Shown here: positions 17,162 through 25,748 of the stretch, piece by piece
Position numbering within the stretch: position 1 is the stretch's first letter
Layout of the letters: every line of letters begins with the position of its first letter
Source of the DNA: Fontibacterium sp040404065
GTDB taxonomy: Bacteria > Pseudomonadota > Alphaproteobacteria > Pelagibacterales > Pelagibacteraceae
Strand: one strand, 5' to 3'
Assembly (NCBI GenBank): GCA_040404065.1
Contig: JBBAJM010000001.1
DNA length: 64,000 nt
The notes under the pieces: model-generated
Databases searched by the model: none
What the model saw: only the letters and a program-made list of their open reading frames with translations
What the model was told of the DNA's origin: nothing
Translations under genes and position numbers: made by a program

Positions 17162-18811
17162 TTAAGCAGAAATATCATTTTTCATTTCGTTAGAAAAGTA
17201 CTTTAGAATATTCATAATGGGAGTAGGTATTGCTCCACAAAGCGCACATAAACATCCTTTTTGCATAGTTACTAACAGATCGTTTAACAATTTTAGAGGT
17301 ATTTTAGCTGTTTTATTCTTAACTTGATCAAACATTTCTTTGCCTCTGTATGACCCGAGTCTTCCAGGGAAACATTTACCGCATGATTCTTCTGCTGAAA
17401 ATTCAAATAAGTGATGAATGTATTCTACCATTGGAAAATCTTTAGGAATGCTTACAACGCTAGCATGTCCTAACATAAAACCCTTGGCACTAAATTCTTG
17501 AAAATCTAAATTTAAATTATCAATTTCGCTTAAAGGAACAACACCACCTAAAGGACCTCCAATTTGAAAAGCTTTAACGGGCTCTTTATATCCTCCGCCG
17601 ATTTCATTAAATATTTTTTTCATCGATGTGCCCATATCAATTTCATAAACTCCAGGATTTTTAAAAAAACTATCTAGACAAACTAATTTTGTGCCAGCAG
17701 ATTTTTTATTTCCAATAGCTGCAAATTTATCAGCACCATTAATTAAAATTCCAGTGACCGCAGCTAATGTTTCAACATTATTCACTACTGTTGGTTTTTT
17801 ATATAACCCTTCAGTGACTGGGAATGGAGGTCTAACATCTACTTCAGCGCGTCTGCCTTCAATAGATGCAATCAATGCTGTTTCTTCACCGCAAATATAT
17901 GCTCCTTGCCCAATACAAATATAAATATCAAAAGAAAAACCTGTTCCTAAAATATTTTCTCCAAGCAATCCTGCTTTTTTTAATTCATTGATACATCCAT
18001 TAATTGCTTCAATTGATTTTGGATATTCACCTCTAATATACAAAACTCCTTCATCGCCTCCGATCACATAGCCACAAATTATCATGGCAAACAAAACTTT
18101 AAGTGGTTGATCTTCTAATAAATATCTGTCAGAGAATGCTCCTGAGTCACCTTCGTCAGCATTACAGATAACATATTTCTTTTTTACTTTTTCTCTGCTG
18201 CAAAAATCCCATTTCATTCCGGTGGGGAAACCTGCTCCACCTCTACCTGTAAGATTAGAATCTAATATTGATTTAATTATTTCTTTTTTATCTGTTTTAA
18301 GAAATTTAGTTAATTGTTCTTTAACTTGTTTAATAGAAGATAACTTGTCATCCATTAAAAAACTTGTCGTCGCATAACTTTTTGAAAAGAATTTATCTTG
18401 TTTAATTTTTTCGCCTTTTAAAATTTGATCGATTTTTTCTATATCTTTTCCGGCATAATTTTCACCGTTGTAATGAAATGCATTGTTTTCATAACAATAA
18501 CCTAAACAAAACATTGAGCCTACTTTATCCTCGCCTAGTTTTGCTTTTAGAGTTTGCTTTAGTTTATCTTGAGTACCTGCGCACATGCATGCGCTTCCAT
18601 TACAAACAAAAGCTTTCTTTTCACGATGTGAGGGTCTTAAAAATTCATAGAAGCTTTCTGCTCCATAAACAGTCGAAACGCCCAGATTATATTCATTTGC
18701 TATCTCTTTATTATCTTTTGGATGATTCTTTAGAACGTTGTCTGAAATTTTCTGAAAGAGGTTGTGCTTTAAACCTACTTTACCAGATAAATTACTAATA
18801 TTTTTTGACAT
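17162..18811 (-). CDS. fdhB: NAD-dependent formate dehydrogenase, fused NuoE/NuoF-like diaphorase subunit
   Basis: This 549-residue subunit passes electrons from the catalytic subunit to NAD+. The N-terminal thioredoxin-like NuoE domain has a 2Fe-2S site (C70, C75, C102, C106). The NuoF part has the FMN/NADH motifs GRGGAGFPTGMKWDF and GQGAYICGEETALI and the 4Fe-4S motif ESCGKCFPGR plus a later CxxC. It therefore equals a fusion of FdsG and FdsB of the soluble FDH family. Its stop is 3 bases from the fdhA start; fdhD lies 16 bases upstream. Confidence 0.94.
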   Translation of the reverse strand: MSKNISNLSGKVGLKHNLFQKISDNVLKNHPKDNKEIANEYNLGVSTVYGAESFYEFLRPSHREKKAFVCNGSACMCAGTQDKLKQTLKAKLGEDKVGSMFCLGYCYENNAFHYNGENYAGKDIEKIDQILKGEKIKQDKFFSKSYATTSFLMDDKLSSIKQVKEQLTKFLKTDKKEIIKSILDSNLTGRGGAGFPTGMKWDFCSREKVKKKYVICNADEGDSGAFSDRYLLEDQPLKVLFAMIICGYVIGGDEGVLYIRGEYPKSIEAINGCINELKKAGLLGENILGTGFSFDIYICIGQGAYICGEETALIASIEGRRAEVDVRPPFPVTEGLYKKPTVVNNVETLAAVTGILINGADKFAAIGNKKSAGTKLVCLDSFFKNPGVYEIDMGTSMKKIFNEIGGGYKEPVKAFQIGGPLGGVVPLSEIDNLNLDFQEFSAKGFMLGHASVVSIPKDFPMVEYIHHLFEFSAEESCGKCFPGRLGSYRGKEMFDQVKNKTAKIPLKLLNDLLVTMQKGCLCALCGAIPTPIMNILKYFSNEMKNDISA

Positions 18812-18827
18812 GAATTTTTTTATATAA

Positions 18828-19670
18828 TTATGCTTTTATAATTACTTTTTGATTATTGGTATAGACATTAAAACTGTCTTTTTTTACGAAACCAATCAAA
18901 GTCATATTAAATTTACTTGCTAAATCAATAGCGAGACTTGTTGGCGCCCCCACACCAATCATGATTCCAATGTTCGTCATTAAAACTTTTTGCACAAGTT
19001 CGAAATTTAAACGCCCAGAACAAGTGATAAATTGTTCTTTAGGATTAAGAAGTTTATTCTTTAAAATATTACCCACCAATTTATCTAGGGCATTATGTCT
19101 GCCAACATCTTCGCTTATTGCTATTAATTTACCATTACTTGAAAATAATCCACTTGCATGAATACCACCTGTTTTAGAAAATTCTGACTGATTTTTTTTC
19201 AAAATTTCTGGAGATTGAATAATAACTTCTTTCGTTAACTTTGGTTCTGTTAATGAAGTTTGGTCTTTTTTAATTATTTCTAAAGCGTCTAGAGAAGATT
19301 TTCCACAAACTCCACATGATGAATTGGTTAAAAAATCTCTTTTAATTTTAGTGATATTAACATTTTGAGAATTGTTTAAAGTGGCTAATATTTTATTTTG
19401 AATTTTGTATTGTCCTACTTTATCTCCAAAACTTTTAATAGATTCAATATGACTAATATTTTGAACAATCTGTTCATTAAATAAAAATCCTCTCACTAAA
19501 TCTTCATCATAGCCGGGTGTTCTCATGGTAATTGATAAAATTTGATTAACCCACTTATCTTGATCTTGATATTTTATTGAAATTTCTAATGGCTCTTCTA
19601 TAGAGATTAAATCTTCAACATTTTCAAATTGATTAGATTTAAACTTTAAAACTTTGTATTTAAAATTCAT
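18828..19670 (-). CDS. fdhD: FdhD, sulfurtransferase for formate dehydrogenase maturation
   Basis: FdhD transfers sulfur from a cysteine desulfurase to bis-MGD, which is needed for formate dehydrogenase activity. The 280-residue product has the active-site CxxC in NSSCGVCGKSS (near residue 117), the GGIHASGLF motif, EDVGRHNALDKLVG and the ITCSGRLNFELVQK segment, all typical of the family. It lies directly upstream of the FDH structural genes in one transcription unit and is followed upstream by an IscU/NifU-like gene. Confidence 0.95.
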   Translation of the reverse strand: MNFKYKVLKFKSNQFENVEDLISIEEPLEISIKYQDQDKWVNQILSITMRTPGYDEDLVRGFLFNEQIVQNISHIESIKSFGDKVGQYKIQNKILATLNNSQNVNITKIKRDFLTNSSCGVCGKSSLDALEIIKKDQTSLTEPKLTKEVIIQSPEILKKNQSEFSKTGGIHASGLFSSNGKLIAISEDVGRHNALDKLVGNILKNKLLNPKEQFITCSGRLNFELVQKVLMTNIGIMIGVGAPTSLAIDLASKFNMTLIGFVKKDSFNVYTNNQKVIIKA

Positions 19671-19687
19671 TTAATTATTCTAGTCAT

Positions 19688-20086
19688 TTATATTTCAAGT
19701 GCTTTTAAAACTGTTCTCAAAGGAAGAAGTAAACATTCTTTTCTAGCTATATTTTTTTTATCAAATATTTCAGAGAATTCTTTCCAGTTTTTATTTAGAT
19801 CTAATTTATCATCATTAAACATATTTCCAGCGGCATTAAAAAAGTCTTTAAATTCATCAATATTTCTATGTCTGATTATTCTTGAAAGTAAACTCACCGA
19901 AGCCTGACAATAGACACAAGAATTGCATTGGTATGCCATGTCCTCAATTGTACCTTTTTTTACAATTAAACTAATTTCCATTTCATCTCCACAAATCCGA
20001 TTTCTGTTTTTTGATGAATGGGTAGGATTGTTAAGTGCTTTTTTATTTTCTGTATGGGAAGCAATTTCCAAAATTTTCAAATCCAT
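19688..20086 (-). CDS. IscU/SufU (NifU N-terminal)-like protein of the formate dehydrogenase cluster
   Basis: A 132-residue protein resembling Fe-S scaffold proteins. Conserved elements are CGDEMEISL (C32, compare CGD of IscU), the CNSCVYCQASVSLLSRII block (Cys at 54, 57 and 60; SufU has GCxISxAS here) and KECLLLPLRTVLKAL near the C-terminus, matching SufU's RxxCxxLPW region. All three scaffold cysteine positions are present. It is the first gene of the minus-strand FDH group, 17 bases before fdhD. A dedicated role in loading clusters or relaying sulfur to FDH is inferred. The family match is moderate because the spacing around the second cysteine is unusual. Confidence 0.75.
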   Translation of the reverse strand: MDLKILEIASHTENKKALNNPTHSSKNRNRICGDEMEISLIVKKGTIEDMAYQCNSCVYCQASVSLLSRIIRHRNIDEFKDFFNAAGNMFNDDKLDLNKNWKEFSEIFDKKNIARKECLLLPLRTVLKALEI

Positions 20087-20129
20087 TATATATCTTTAAT
20101 TGGTATTTTAATGATTTATATTTAGACTA

Positions 20130-20744
20130 ATGGACTATAACAGCATTTTAGGAGTTGTGCTAGCGGGAGGCCAATCGAAAAGATTTGGTCAGGATAAATC
20201 TCAAGTTAAGTTAGGAGATAAAATATTAATCGATTACATACTCTCAGAGATCCTAGATCAATTTAATGAAATTCTAATTATTTCAAATAACGACATTAAG
20301 TTTTTAAATTCCAAAAAAGTTACTAAAATTGAAGATTATAAAAAAGATTTAGGACCTTTAGGAGGTGTTTTGACTGCTATGAAATGGATCAAAGAAAATA
20401 ACAAAAACTATAAATGGATTTCTACCTTTCCTTCTGACACGCCTTTTTTTAAAAAGAAAAACCTACATGATTTTATAAAAAATATTAACTATAAAGACAG
20501 CAAACTTTTTTTTATAAAATCCAACGACAAAAGACATAATATATTTGGGCTATGGTCCGTAGAGCTATTAAAAAGACTGGAGGATGATGTAATGAAGAAG
20601 GGAGAGCGAAAGGTAGAAGTTTGGGCTAATAACGTTGGAGTTAAAACAATTAATATGGAATTTAAAGATAATGATCCTTTTTTTAATATCAATACTAAAC
20701 AAGATTTAGAAAAAGCGAAAGAATTGATAAGAAATAATGATTAG
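20130..20744 (+). CDS. mobA: Molybdenum cofactor guanylyltransferase
   Basis: MobA attaches GMP to molybdopterin to form the MGD cofactor required by the formate dehydrogenase encoded next to it. The N-terminal nucleotide-binding motif VVLAGGQSKRFGQDKS (residues 9-24), the DLGPLGGVLTAM block and FPSDTPFF (about 99-106, metal-binding Asp) are visible. Length 204 is normal. It is divergent from the IscU-like gene across 43 bases and overlaps moeA by 8 bases. Confidence 0.94.
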   Translation: MDYNSILGVVLAGGQSKRFGQDKSQVKLGDKILIDYILSEILDQFNEILIISNNDIKFLNSKKVTKIEDYKKDLGPLGGVLTAMKWIKENNKNYKWISTFPSDTPFFKKKNLHDFIKNINYKDSKLFFIKSNDKRHNIFGLWSVELLKRLEDDVMKKGERKVEVWANNVGVKTINMEFKDNDPFFNINTKQDLEKAKELIRNND

Positions 20745-21984
20745 TTATTTACGCTCACAACAAATTTTAAAGAAAGCACCCATTAAAATTTCAGGTGAAT
20801 TTATTGATAGCGCGAATAGTTTAAATAGAGTTTTATCTTCAAATATTTTTTCAAATACTAATTACCCGGCTGGAGACAACGCGGCCTTTGATGGTTTTGC
20901 TATTAATTCTAAAGACAGTCGTTATCTTAACAAAACATCCCCTCAAAAATTTAAAATTATCGGCTCTATGATTGCAGGAACTAAACCTATCACTAAACGT
21001 ATTAAAAAATTTGATACAGTAGAAATTATGACGGGTGGAATTGTACCAAAAGGTTTCGACACTATTATTCCAATAGAACAAATCATTTTCTATCCAAACA
21101 AAGAACAGCCTAAATATATTGTAGTCGATAAAAAAATTAACAAACACCAACATGTAAGATTCTTAGGATCGGATTATAAGAAAAATGATTTAATTATTAA
21201 AAAAGGAACAATTATTCAACCAAATCACATTTTGGCTTTAAAAACTTTAGGAATCAAAAAGATTAAAGTAAAAAAAAAACCTAACATATTATTTTTTTCA
21301 ACAGGTAACGAAATTTCAGATAACGAAAATATTCCGGCCTGGAAAGTCAGAAATTCAAACGGCCCTTATATCAAATCATTAAACAATAATTTTTTATTCA
21401 ATTTTATTAATGGCGGAATCTTAAAAGATAATCATGAGACAATTTTTAAAAATCAGATAAAAAAAATGCTTAAATCAAAGATAGATATGATTGTTACATC
21501 GGGAGCGGTTTCTGCTGGTAAATTTGATTTTATTCCAAGTGTTATCAAAACTTTTAAACTTTCTAATTATTTTAAAGGTGTGGCCATCCGACCTGGTAAG
21601 CCTGTGTTATTTGCAAAGATTCAGGGGAAACAAAAGGCACTCTTTGGATTACCGGGTAATCCTCTATCGACTGCGGCATGTTATAGATTTTTTGTTCATC
21701 CCTACATGATGAATATTTTAGGTGTTCAAAATGAAAAACCAATAAAAGCAGTTTTGAAGAATAGTTTTAACAAAAAAAAACATATGACTCAGTTTATCAA
21801 AGCTAAATTAAATGGAACAAATAGTGGTAAACTGGAACTGGAAGTTTTGAAGGGGCAAGAATCTTTTAGAATAAAATCTTTCGTACACTCTAATATTTGG
21901 GCAGTATTTCCGGCTGGTAAATCTGGCTTTAAAAAAGGTGAAATGATTGACTGTTTTTCCCCTAATCACCCAAACGAAATTTAG
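20737..21984 (+). CDS. moeA: Molybdopterin molybdenumtransferase
   Basis: MoeA inserts molybdate into adenylylated molybdopterin. The 415-residue protein shows the N-terminal SANSLNRVL and NYPAGDNAAFDGFAI region, STGNEISD, the MoCF-domain motif TSGAVSAGKFDF (about 252-263) and PGKPVLFAKIQGKQ with FGLPGNPLST. It overlaps mobA and is convergent with moaB, 2 bases apart. Confidence 0.95.
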   Translation: MISYLRSQQILKKAPIKISGEFIDSANSLNRVLSSNIFSNTNYPAGDNAAFDGFAINSKDSRYLNKTSPQKFKIIGSMIAGTKPITKRIKKFDTVEIMTGGIVPKGFDTIIPIEQIIFYPNKEQPKYIVVDKKINKHQHVRFLGSDYKKNDLIIKKGTIIQPNHILALKTLGIKKIKVKKKPNILFFSTGNEISDNENIPAWKVRNSNGPYIKSLNNNFLFNFINGGILKDNHETIFKNQIKKMLKSKIDMIVTSGAVSAGKFDFIPSVIKTFKLSNYFKGVAIRPGKPVLFAKIQGKQKALFGLPGNPLSTAACYRFFVHPYMMNILGVQNEKPIKAVLKNSFNKKKHMTQFIKAKLNGTNSGKLELEVLKGQESFRIKSFVHSNIWAVFPAGKSGFKKGEMIDCFSPNHPNEI

Positions 21985-21986
21985 TA

Positions 21987-22511
21987 TTATTTTTCTTTTA
22001 GACGAGGAATAATATTGATGAAGTTACAAGGTTGAAAACGAGAATCTAATTGAAATTTTAAAATTCCCTCCCAAGCATCCGTTACAGCGCCAGAAGACCC
22101 CGGCAAAGCAAATATATATTTTCCTTTACATATAATTCCTTGTGCTCGCGATTGAATAGTAGAGGTGCCGATTGTTTTGTAACTAAGCATTCTAAATATT
22201 TCACCAAATCCAGGAATGTCTTTATCTTTAATCTCATCTAAAGCTTCAATTGTTATGTCTCTTCCTGTTAATCCTGTTCCGCCTGTACTAATAATTATAT
22301 CAACTGCGTCATCACACCATGTAAGAATAGTTTTTTTAATTTGCTCTTTATCGTCCTTTAAAATTTTTTTACTAACGACTGAATGACCCAATTCTTTAAT
22401 TTTATTTACTAAAATATTGCCTGATGTATCAGTCGATTCATCTCTGGTATCAGAAACGGTTAAGACGGCAATGTTAACGGGTATAAATTTTTTTGTACTA
22501 TCGGTTTTCAT
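21987..22511 (-). CDS. moaB: Molybdopterin adenylyltransferase-type protein MoaB/MogA
   Basis: A 174-residue MoCF-domain protein which, in bacteria with MoeA, activates molybdopterin by adenylylation. The motifs VLTVSDTRDESTDTSG (residues 16-31) and IISTGGTGLTGRDITIEAL (about 89-107) are typical, and LPGSSGAV closes the substrate pocket. MoaB and MogA are hard to separate by eye; the short length and the SDTRDxxxDTSG form favour MoaB. It is transcribed against moeA and divergent from the TauE gene across 34 bases. Confidence 0.92.
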   Translation of the reverse strand: MKTDSTKKFIPVNIAVLTVSDTRDESTDTSGNILVNKIKELGHSVVSKKILKDDKEQIKKTILTWCDDAVDIIISTGGTGLTGRDITIEALDEIKDKDIPGFGEIFRMLSYKTIGTSTIQSRAQGIICKGKYIFALPGSSGAVTDAWEGILKFQLDSRFQPCNFINIIPRLKEK

Positions 22512-22545
22512 AAATTTACCATATTAAAACATATAGATTAAAAAT

Positions 22546-23283
22546 ATGCTACCCATACTTTTTTTTGTAATCGCAATTATTTATGCTAGCGTCGGTTTTG
22601 GTGGAGGTACTTCCTATTTAGCATTGTTAACTATTTTTGACGTGGAATATTTATTTATTCCAATAATAGGATTGGCTTGCAATATTATTGTCGTAACAGG
22701 AAATTGTTTTAATTATATAAGAGCTGGAAATTTAAATATAAAATATTTAACTCCTTATTTTTTAGGTTCCATCCCTTTAGCTTATATTGGCGGAAAATTC
22801 CAAATTACAAAAGAATTTTTCCAAATTTTATTATTCTTTTGCCTAATGATAAGTGGACTTCTACTATTACTGCAAGCGAGCCAATATAAATTAAAAAATC
22901 AAATTATAAAAAAAATTCCTTTTTTTGTAGCAGTTATAATTGGAGCTGGAATTGGTTTTGTGTCTGGTGTTGTAGGTATTGGTGGTGGAATTATACTATC
23001 CCCTATTCTGTTTAATTTAAAAGCAGCTCAACCTAAACAGATTGCTATTGCTGCATCTTTATTTATCTTAATAAATTCTATTTCAGGTTTTTTAGGACAA
23101 ATTCAAAAATTAGATAATCTTTTACAGCTCCAGCCGTATTTTTATTTGCTTTTAGCTGCATTGCTTGGTGGTCAACTTGGAAACTTTTTTAATATAAAAA
23201 TATTAAAGTCTCATATTCTTGCACTTTTAACTTCTATTTTAGTTATTTTTGTAGCACTAAGTTTAGGTTTAAAAATATTTTGA
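22546..23283 (+). CDS. TauE/SafE family anion permease
   Basis: A 245-residue membrane protein with seven to eight hydrophobic segments and the two-fold family repeat: YASVGFGGGTSYLALL (about residues 13-28) and GFVSGVVGIGGGIILSPIL (about 142-160). The family includes exporters of sulfite, sulfoacetate and other organosulfur or carboxylate anions. Its place between moaB and moaA in a molybdopterin cluster is unusual. A role in handling sulfite, molybdate or another anion for cofactor assembly is conceivable but not shown. Confidence 0.88.
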   Translation: MLPILFFVIAIIYASVGFGGGTSYLALLTIFDVEYLFIPIIGLACNIIVVTGNCFNYIRAGNLNIKYLTPYFLGSIPLAYIGGKFQITKEFFQILLFFCLMISGLLLLLQASQYKLKNQIIKKIPFFVAVIIGAGIGFVSGVVGIGGGIILSPILFNLKAAQPKQIAIAASLFILINSISGFLGQIQKLDNLLQLQPYFYLLLAALLGGQLGNFFNIKILKSHILALLTSILVIFVALSLGLKIF

Positions 23284-23317
23284 CTATCTTATTATTATAG
23301 ATTGTAATGAATAATTA

Positions 23318-24307
23318 ATGGCTCATTTAAAAGATAACTTTGGCAGAAGCTTTCCGTATTTTAGAATTTCTATTACGGACGTTTGTAATTTTAAATGCGG
23401 ATACTGTTTGCCAAATGGTTATCAAAAACCAAATAACAAAAAAGAATTTTTAAGCCTTGATGAGATAAAAAGAATTGGCAAAGCTTTGTCAGAGCTTGGA
23501 GTTTGTAAAATTAGACTAACAGGAGGTGAGCCTACAGTTAGAAAAGATTTTATTGAGATTATAGAAAATTTAAAATCCTTACCCGGAATTAACAAAGTTG
23601 TTTTCACTACTAACGGTTATAATTTAAAACATATTGCAAAATCTGTTGTTAATGCAAAAGTTAACGGTATCAATATAAGTGTTGATAGTTTGGATAGAGA
23701 AAAATTCAAATTCATTACTGGCATGGATAAGCTAGAGGACATCTTAATTGGCCTTAAAGAATTGCAAGATTTGAACTTTAAAAATATAAAAGTGAATGCT
23801 GTTTTACTTAAAGGCGTTAATGATAGTGAGCAAGATTTTGATAGCTGGATGCAATTTGTAAAATCAAATCAAATAGATTTTCGATACATTGAACTAATGC
23901 AAACAGGAGATAATTTAGATTATTTTAAAAAATATCATGTGTCCGCTAATGTATTTAGAGATTATTTATTAAAAAAAGAATGGATACATCAAACCGGAGG
24001 TTTTGATGCGGGTCCTTCCAAAAATTATATTCATAAAGATTTTAAAGGAAGATTTGGAATTATAGCTCCCTATTCAAAAGACTTTTGCAAAAGCTGCAAT
24101 CGTTTAAGAATTACAGCTCAAGGCGATTTAAGATTGTGCCTATTTGGAGATACTGGAATATCTCTTAGAGCACTATTGCAAAATGACGAACAGATTCCTC
24201 AACTTAAAGATCTAATTAATGCACAATTAAATTTCAAAAAAGAATCTCATTATTTAGAATTAGGCAATACCGGAATTACCCCACATTTAGCATCTATTGG
24301 AGGATAA
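23318..24307 (+). CDS. moaA: GTP 3',8-cyclase (radical SAM)
   Basis: MoaA carries out the first step of molybdopterin synthesis, cyclising GTP with SAM. The radical-SAM cluster motif is DVCNFKCGYC (C23, C27, C30); the second 4Fe-4S cluster is CKSCNRLRI with a further Cys about 14 residues later (DLRLCLFG). The protein ends in Gly-Gly (ASIGG), the tail that reaches the active site. Length 329 residues. Its TAA overlaps the moaC ATG by one base. Confidence 0.97.
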   Translation: MAHLKDNFGRSFPYFRISITDVCNFKCGYCLPNGYQKPNNKKEFLSLDEIKRIGKALSELGVCKIRLTGGEPTVRKDFIEIIENLKSLPGINKVVFTTNGYNLKHIAKSVVNAKVNGINISVDSLDREKFKFITGMDKLEDILIGLKELQDLNFKNIKVNAVLLKGVNDSEQDFDSWMQFVKSNQIDFRYIELMQTGDNLDYFKKYHVSANVFRDYLLKKEWIHQTGGFDAGPSKNYIHKDFKGRFGIIAPYSKDFCKSCNRLRITAQGDLRLCLFGDTGISLRALLQNDEQIPQLKDLINAQLNFKKESHYLELGNTGITPHLASIGG

Positions 24308-24852
24308 TGAAAAATCTCAAAATCATAGACACAAACATTTTAAAAGATTGGGCAAAAGAAATCTTTACGAGCAATAATTTCCACATGGTGGATGTGTCGC
24401 AAAAACAAAATACCCACCGAAGAGCTTTGGCTATGGGTAAAATTTATGTTGGTGAAAAAACTTTTAAATTAATTCAAAACAAACAAATGCCAAAAGGAGA
24501 TCCAATTTCTTTAGCAGAAATAGCATCACTACTTGGGGTAAAAAAAACTAGTGAAATTATTCCTCTTTGTCATCCGCTGAGTATTGATCATAGTTCAACA
24601 AAAATTATTCAAAACGCTGACGACTTTTCACTTGAAGCTTATTGTGTTGTTGCAGCATTCGCTAAGACTGGCGTTGAGATGGAGGCGATCATGGGTGTAA
24701 ATGCAGCGTTAATTACAATTTACGATTTATGCAAAATTGTAAACCCCGATCTTAAAATTGATGGCATTCGTTTGTTAATTAAGCAGGGTGGAAAATCAGG
24801 AACCTGGATAAATCCTAATGGCTTGCCAGAATTTTTGCAGGATTTATTTTAA
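24307..24852 (+). CDS. moaC: Cyclic pyranopterin monophosphate synthase
   Basis: MoaC converts 3',8-cyclo-GTP into cPMP. Recognisable blocks are FHMVDVSQK (residues 26-34), MPKGDPISLAEIASLLGVKK, the active-site stretch IPLCHPLSIDH, AKTGVEMEAIMGVNAALITIYDLCK and the C-terminal KQGGKSGTW. Length 181 is slightly longer than the usual 160 because of short extensions at both ends. It is translationally coupled to moaA. Confidence 0.96.
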   Translation: MKNLKIIDTNILKDWAKEIFTSNNFHMVDVSQKQNTHRRALAMGKIYVGEKTFKLIQNKQMPKGDPISLAEIASLLGVKKTSEIIPLCHPLSIDHSSTKIIQNADDFSLEAYCVVAAFAKTGVEMEAIMGVNAALITIYDLCKIVNPDLKIDGIRLLIKQGGKSGTWINPNGLPEFLQDLF

Positions 24853-24878
24853 AAGACTTAAGTTAAGTTATTGCAAAT

Positions 24879-25148
24879 ATGAAAATCAAAATAAAATTAT
24901 TTGGTAATTGTAAGGATATTTTTCGCACTGAAGTTTTGCAAATTAACTTTGATAAAAATACAAAAGTTAAAAATATAAGAAATAAATTAATTGAGATTAT
25001 AGAAGAAAAATATTCTGGTAATAAAGCTTACAAAGATCTTATTAAAAAATCAGCTTTTTGCTCAGAAAGAGATGAGATAGTAAATGATGCTTACACATTA
25101 AATAAAGAAAAAACTATTTCAATTATTCCACCTATTGGAGGAGGTTAA
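24879..25148 (+). CDS. moaD: Molybdopterin synthase sulfur carrier subunit
   Basis: An 89-residue ubiquitin-like protein ending in Gly-Gly-Gly (IPPIGGG), the terminal glycine of which is thiocarboxylated to donate sulfur to cPMP. MKIKIKLFGNCKDIF is the standard MoaD start. The TAA overlaps the moaE ATG by one base, so both subunits of MPT synthase are made together. Confidence 0.93.
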   Translation: MKIKIKLFGNCKDIFRTEVLQINFDKNTKVKNIRNKLIEIIEEKYSGNKAYKDLIKKSAFCSERDEIVNDAYTLNKEKTISIIPPIGGG

Positions 25149-25600
25149 TGTTTCACGCTGCAATTATTGATAAAAAAAAAACAAAAAAAAGAATTAGCTT
25201 ATTAAGAGCAGAAAAATTCATCAAAGATTTTGACGCAGGAGCTTGTATTTTTTTTGTAGGTAACATTAGAAAAAATAACAATAATAAAAATGTTACCGGT
25301 ATTACCTATGATGCATTCGATAGATTAGTGATTAAAACATTTAAAAAAATATACGCTGAGGGAATAAAAAAATTTAAGTTAAAAAAAGCAAAAGTATTCG
25401 TCGAGCATGCTAAAGGCTATGTATCATTAGGCAAGCCTTCTATTATTATTGCAGTATCTTGTAAGCACAGATCTGAGGCTTATCAATTATCTAGATATCT
25501 TATTGAACAAATAAAAATTAGAGCGCCTATTTGGAAAAAAGAATATTATAAAAATCAAAAATCTGAATGGCTTAAAGGAACTTCAGTAAAGATTAAATAG
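25148..25600 (+). CDS. moaE: Molybdopterin synthase catalytic subunit
   Basis: MoaE with MoaD converts cPMP to molybdopterin. Family features: DAGACIFFVGNIRKNN (about residues 31-46), the GITYDAF strand, EHAKGYVSLGKPSIIIAVS, KHRSEAYQLSRYLIEQIK and the catalytic APIWKKE segment near residue 131. Length is 150 residues. It is the last gene of the moaACDE run and is followed 61 bases later by a tRNA gene. Confidence 0.94.
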   Translation: MFHAAIIDKKKTKKRISLLRAEKFIKDFDAGACIFFVGNIRKNNNNKNVTGITYDAFDRLVIKTFKKIYAEGIKKFKLKKAKVFVEHAKGYVSLGKPSIIIAVSCKHRSEAYQLSRYLIEQIKIRAPIWKKEYYKNQKSEWLKGTSVKIK

Positions 25601-25645
25601 TCTAGGCAATAGCTAAAAAGGATAGAATTAAAATTTAAGGAAGAG

Positions 25646-25651
25646 TATAAA
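25646..25651 (+). promoter_or_regulatory. Possible -10 element of tRNA-Arg
   Basis: TATAAA lies 10 bases before the mature 5' end of the tRNA, which would put the transcription start a few bases upstream of it. No good -35 hexamer is visible at 16-18 bases. Confidence 0.35.
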
Positions 25652-25661
25652 TCACATTCAC

Positions 25662-25736
25662 GGTCTTGTAGTGAAATGGATATCATCCTAGTCTTCGAAA
25701 CTAGAGTTCTAGGTTCAAGTCCTAGCAAGACCACCA
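25662..25736 (+). tRNA. tRNA-Arg (anticodon UCG)
   Basis: All arms fold by hand: acceptor GGTCTTG/CAAGACC, D stem GTGA/TCAT, anticodon stem CTAGT/ACTAG with loop CTTCGAA giving anticodon TCG, a 4-base variable loop AGTT, T stem CTAGG/CCTAG with loop TTCAAGT, discriminator A and encoded CCA. It reads CGA and, through U34, probably other CGN codons. It sits between moaE and rluD on the same strand. Confidence 0.96.
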
Positions 25737-25748
25737 AAATTACTAATC

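Noticed and set aside
18478..18798. 106-residue plus-strand frame antisense to the FDH diaphorase subunit
   Set aside because: The minus-strand NuoE-like domain with its four cysteine ligands is the real gene here.
25555..25737. 60-residue minus-strand frame with GLEPRTLVSKTR
   Set aside because: It is the complement of tRNA-Arg and the end of moaE. Such peptides are well-known false genes antisense to tRNA genes.
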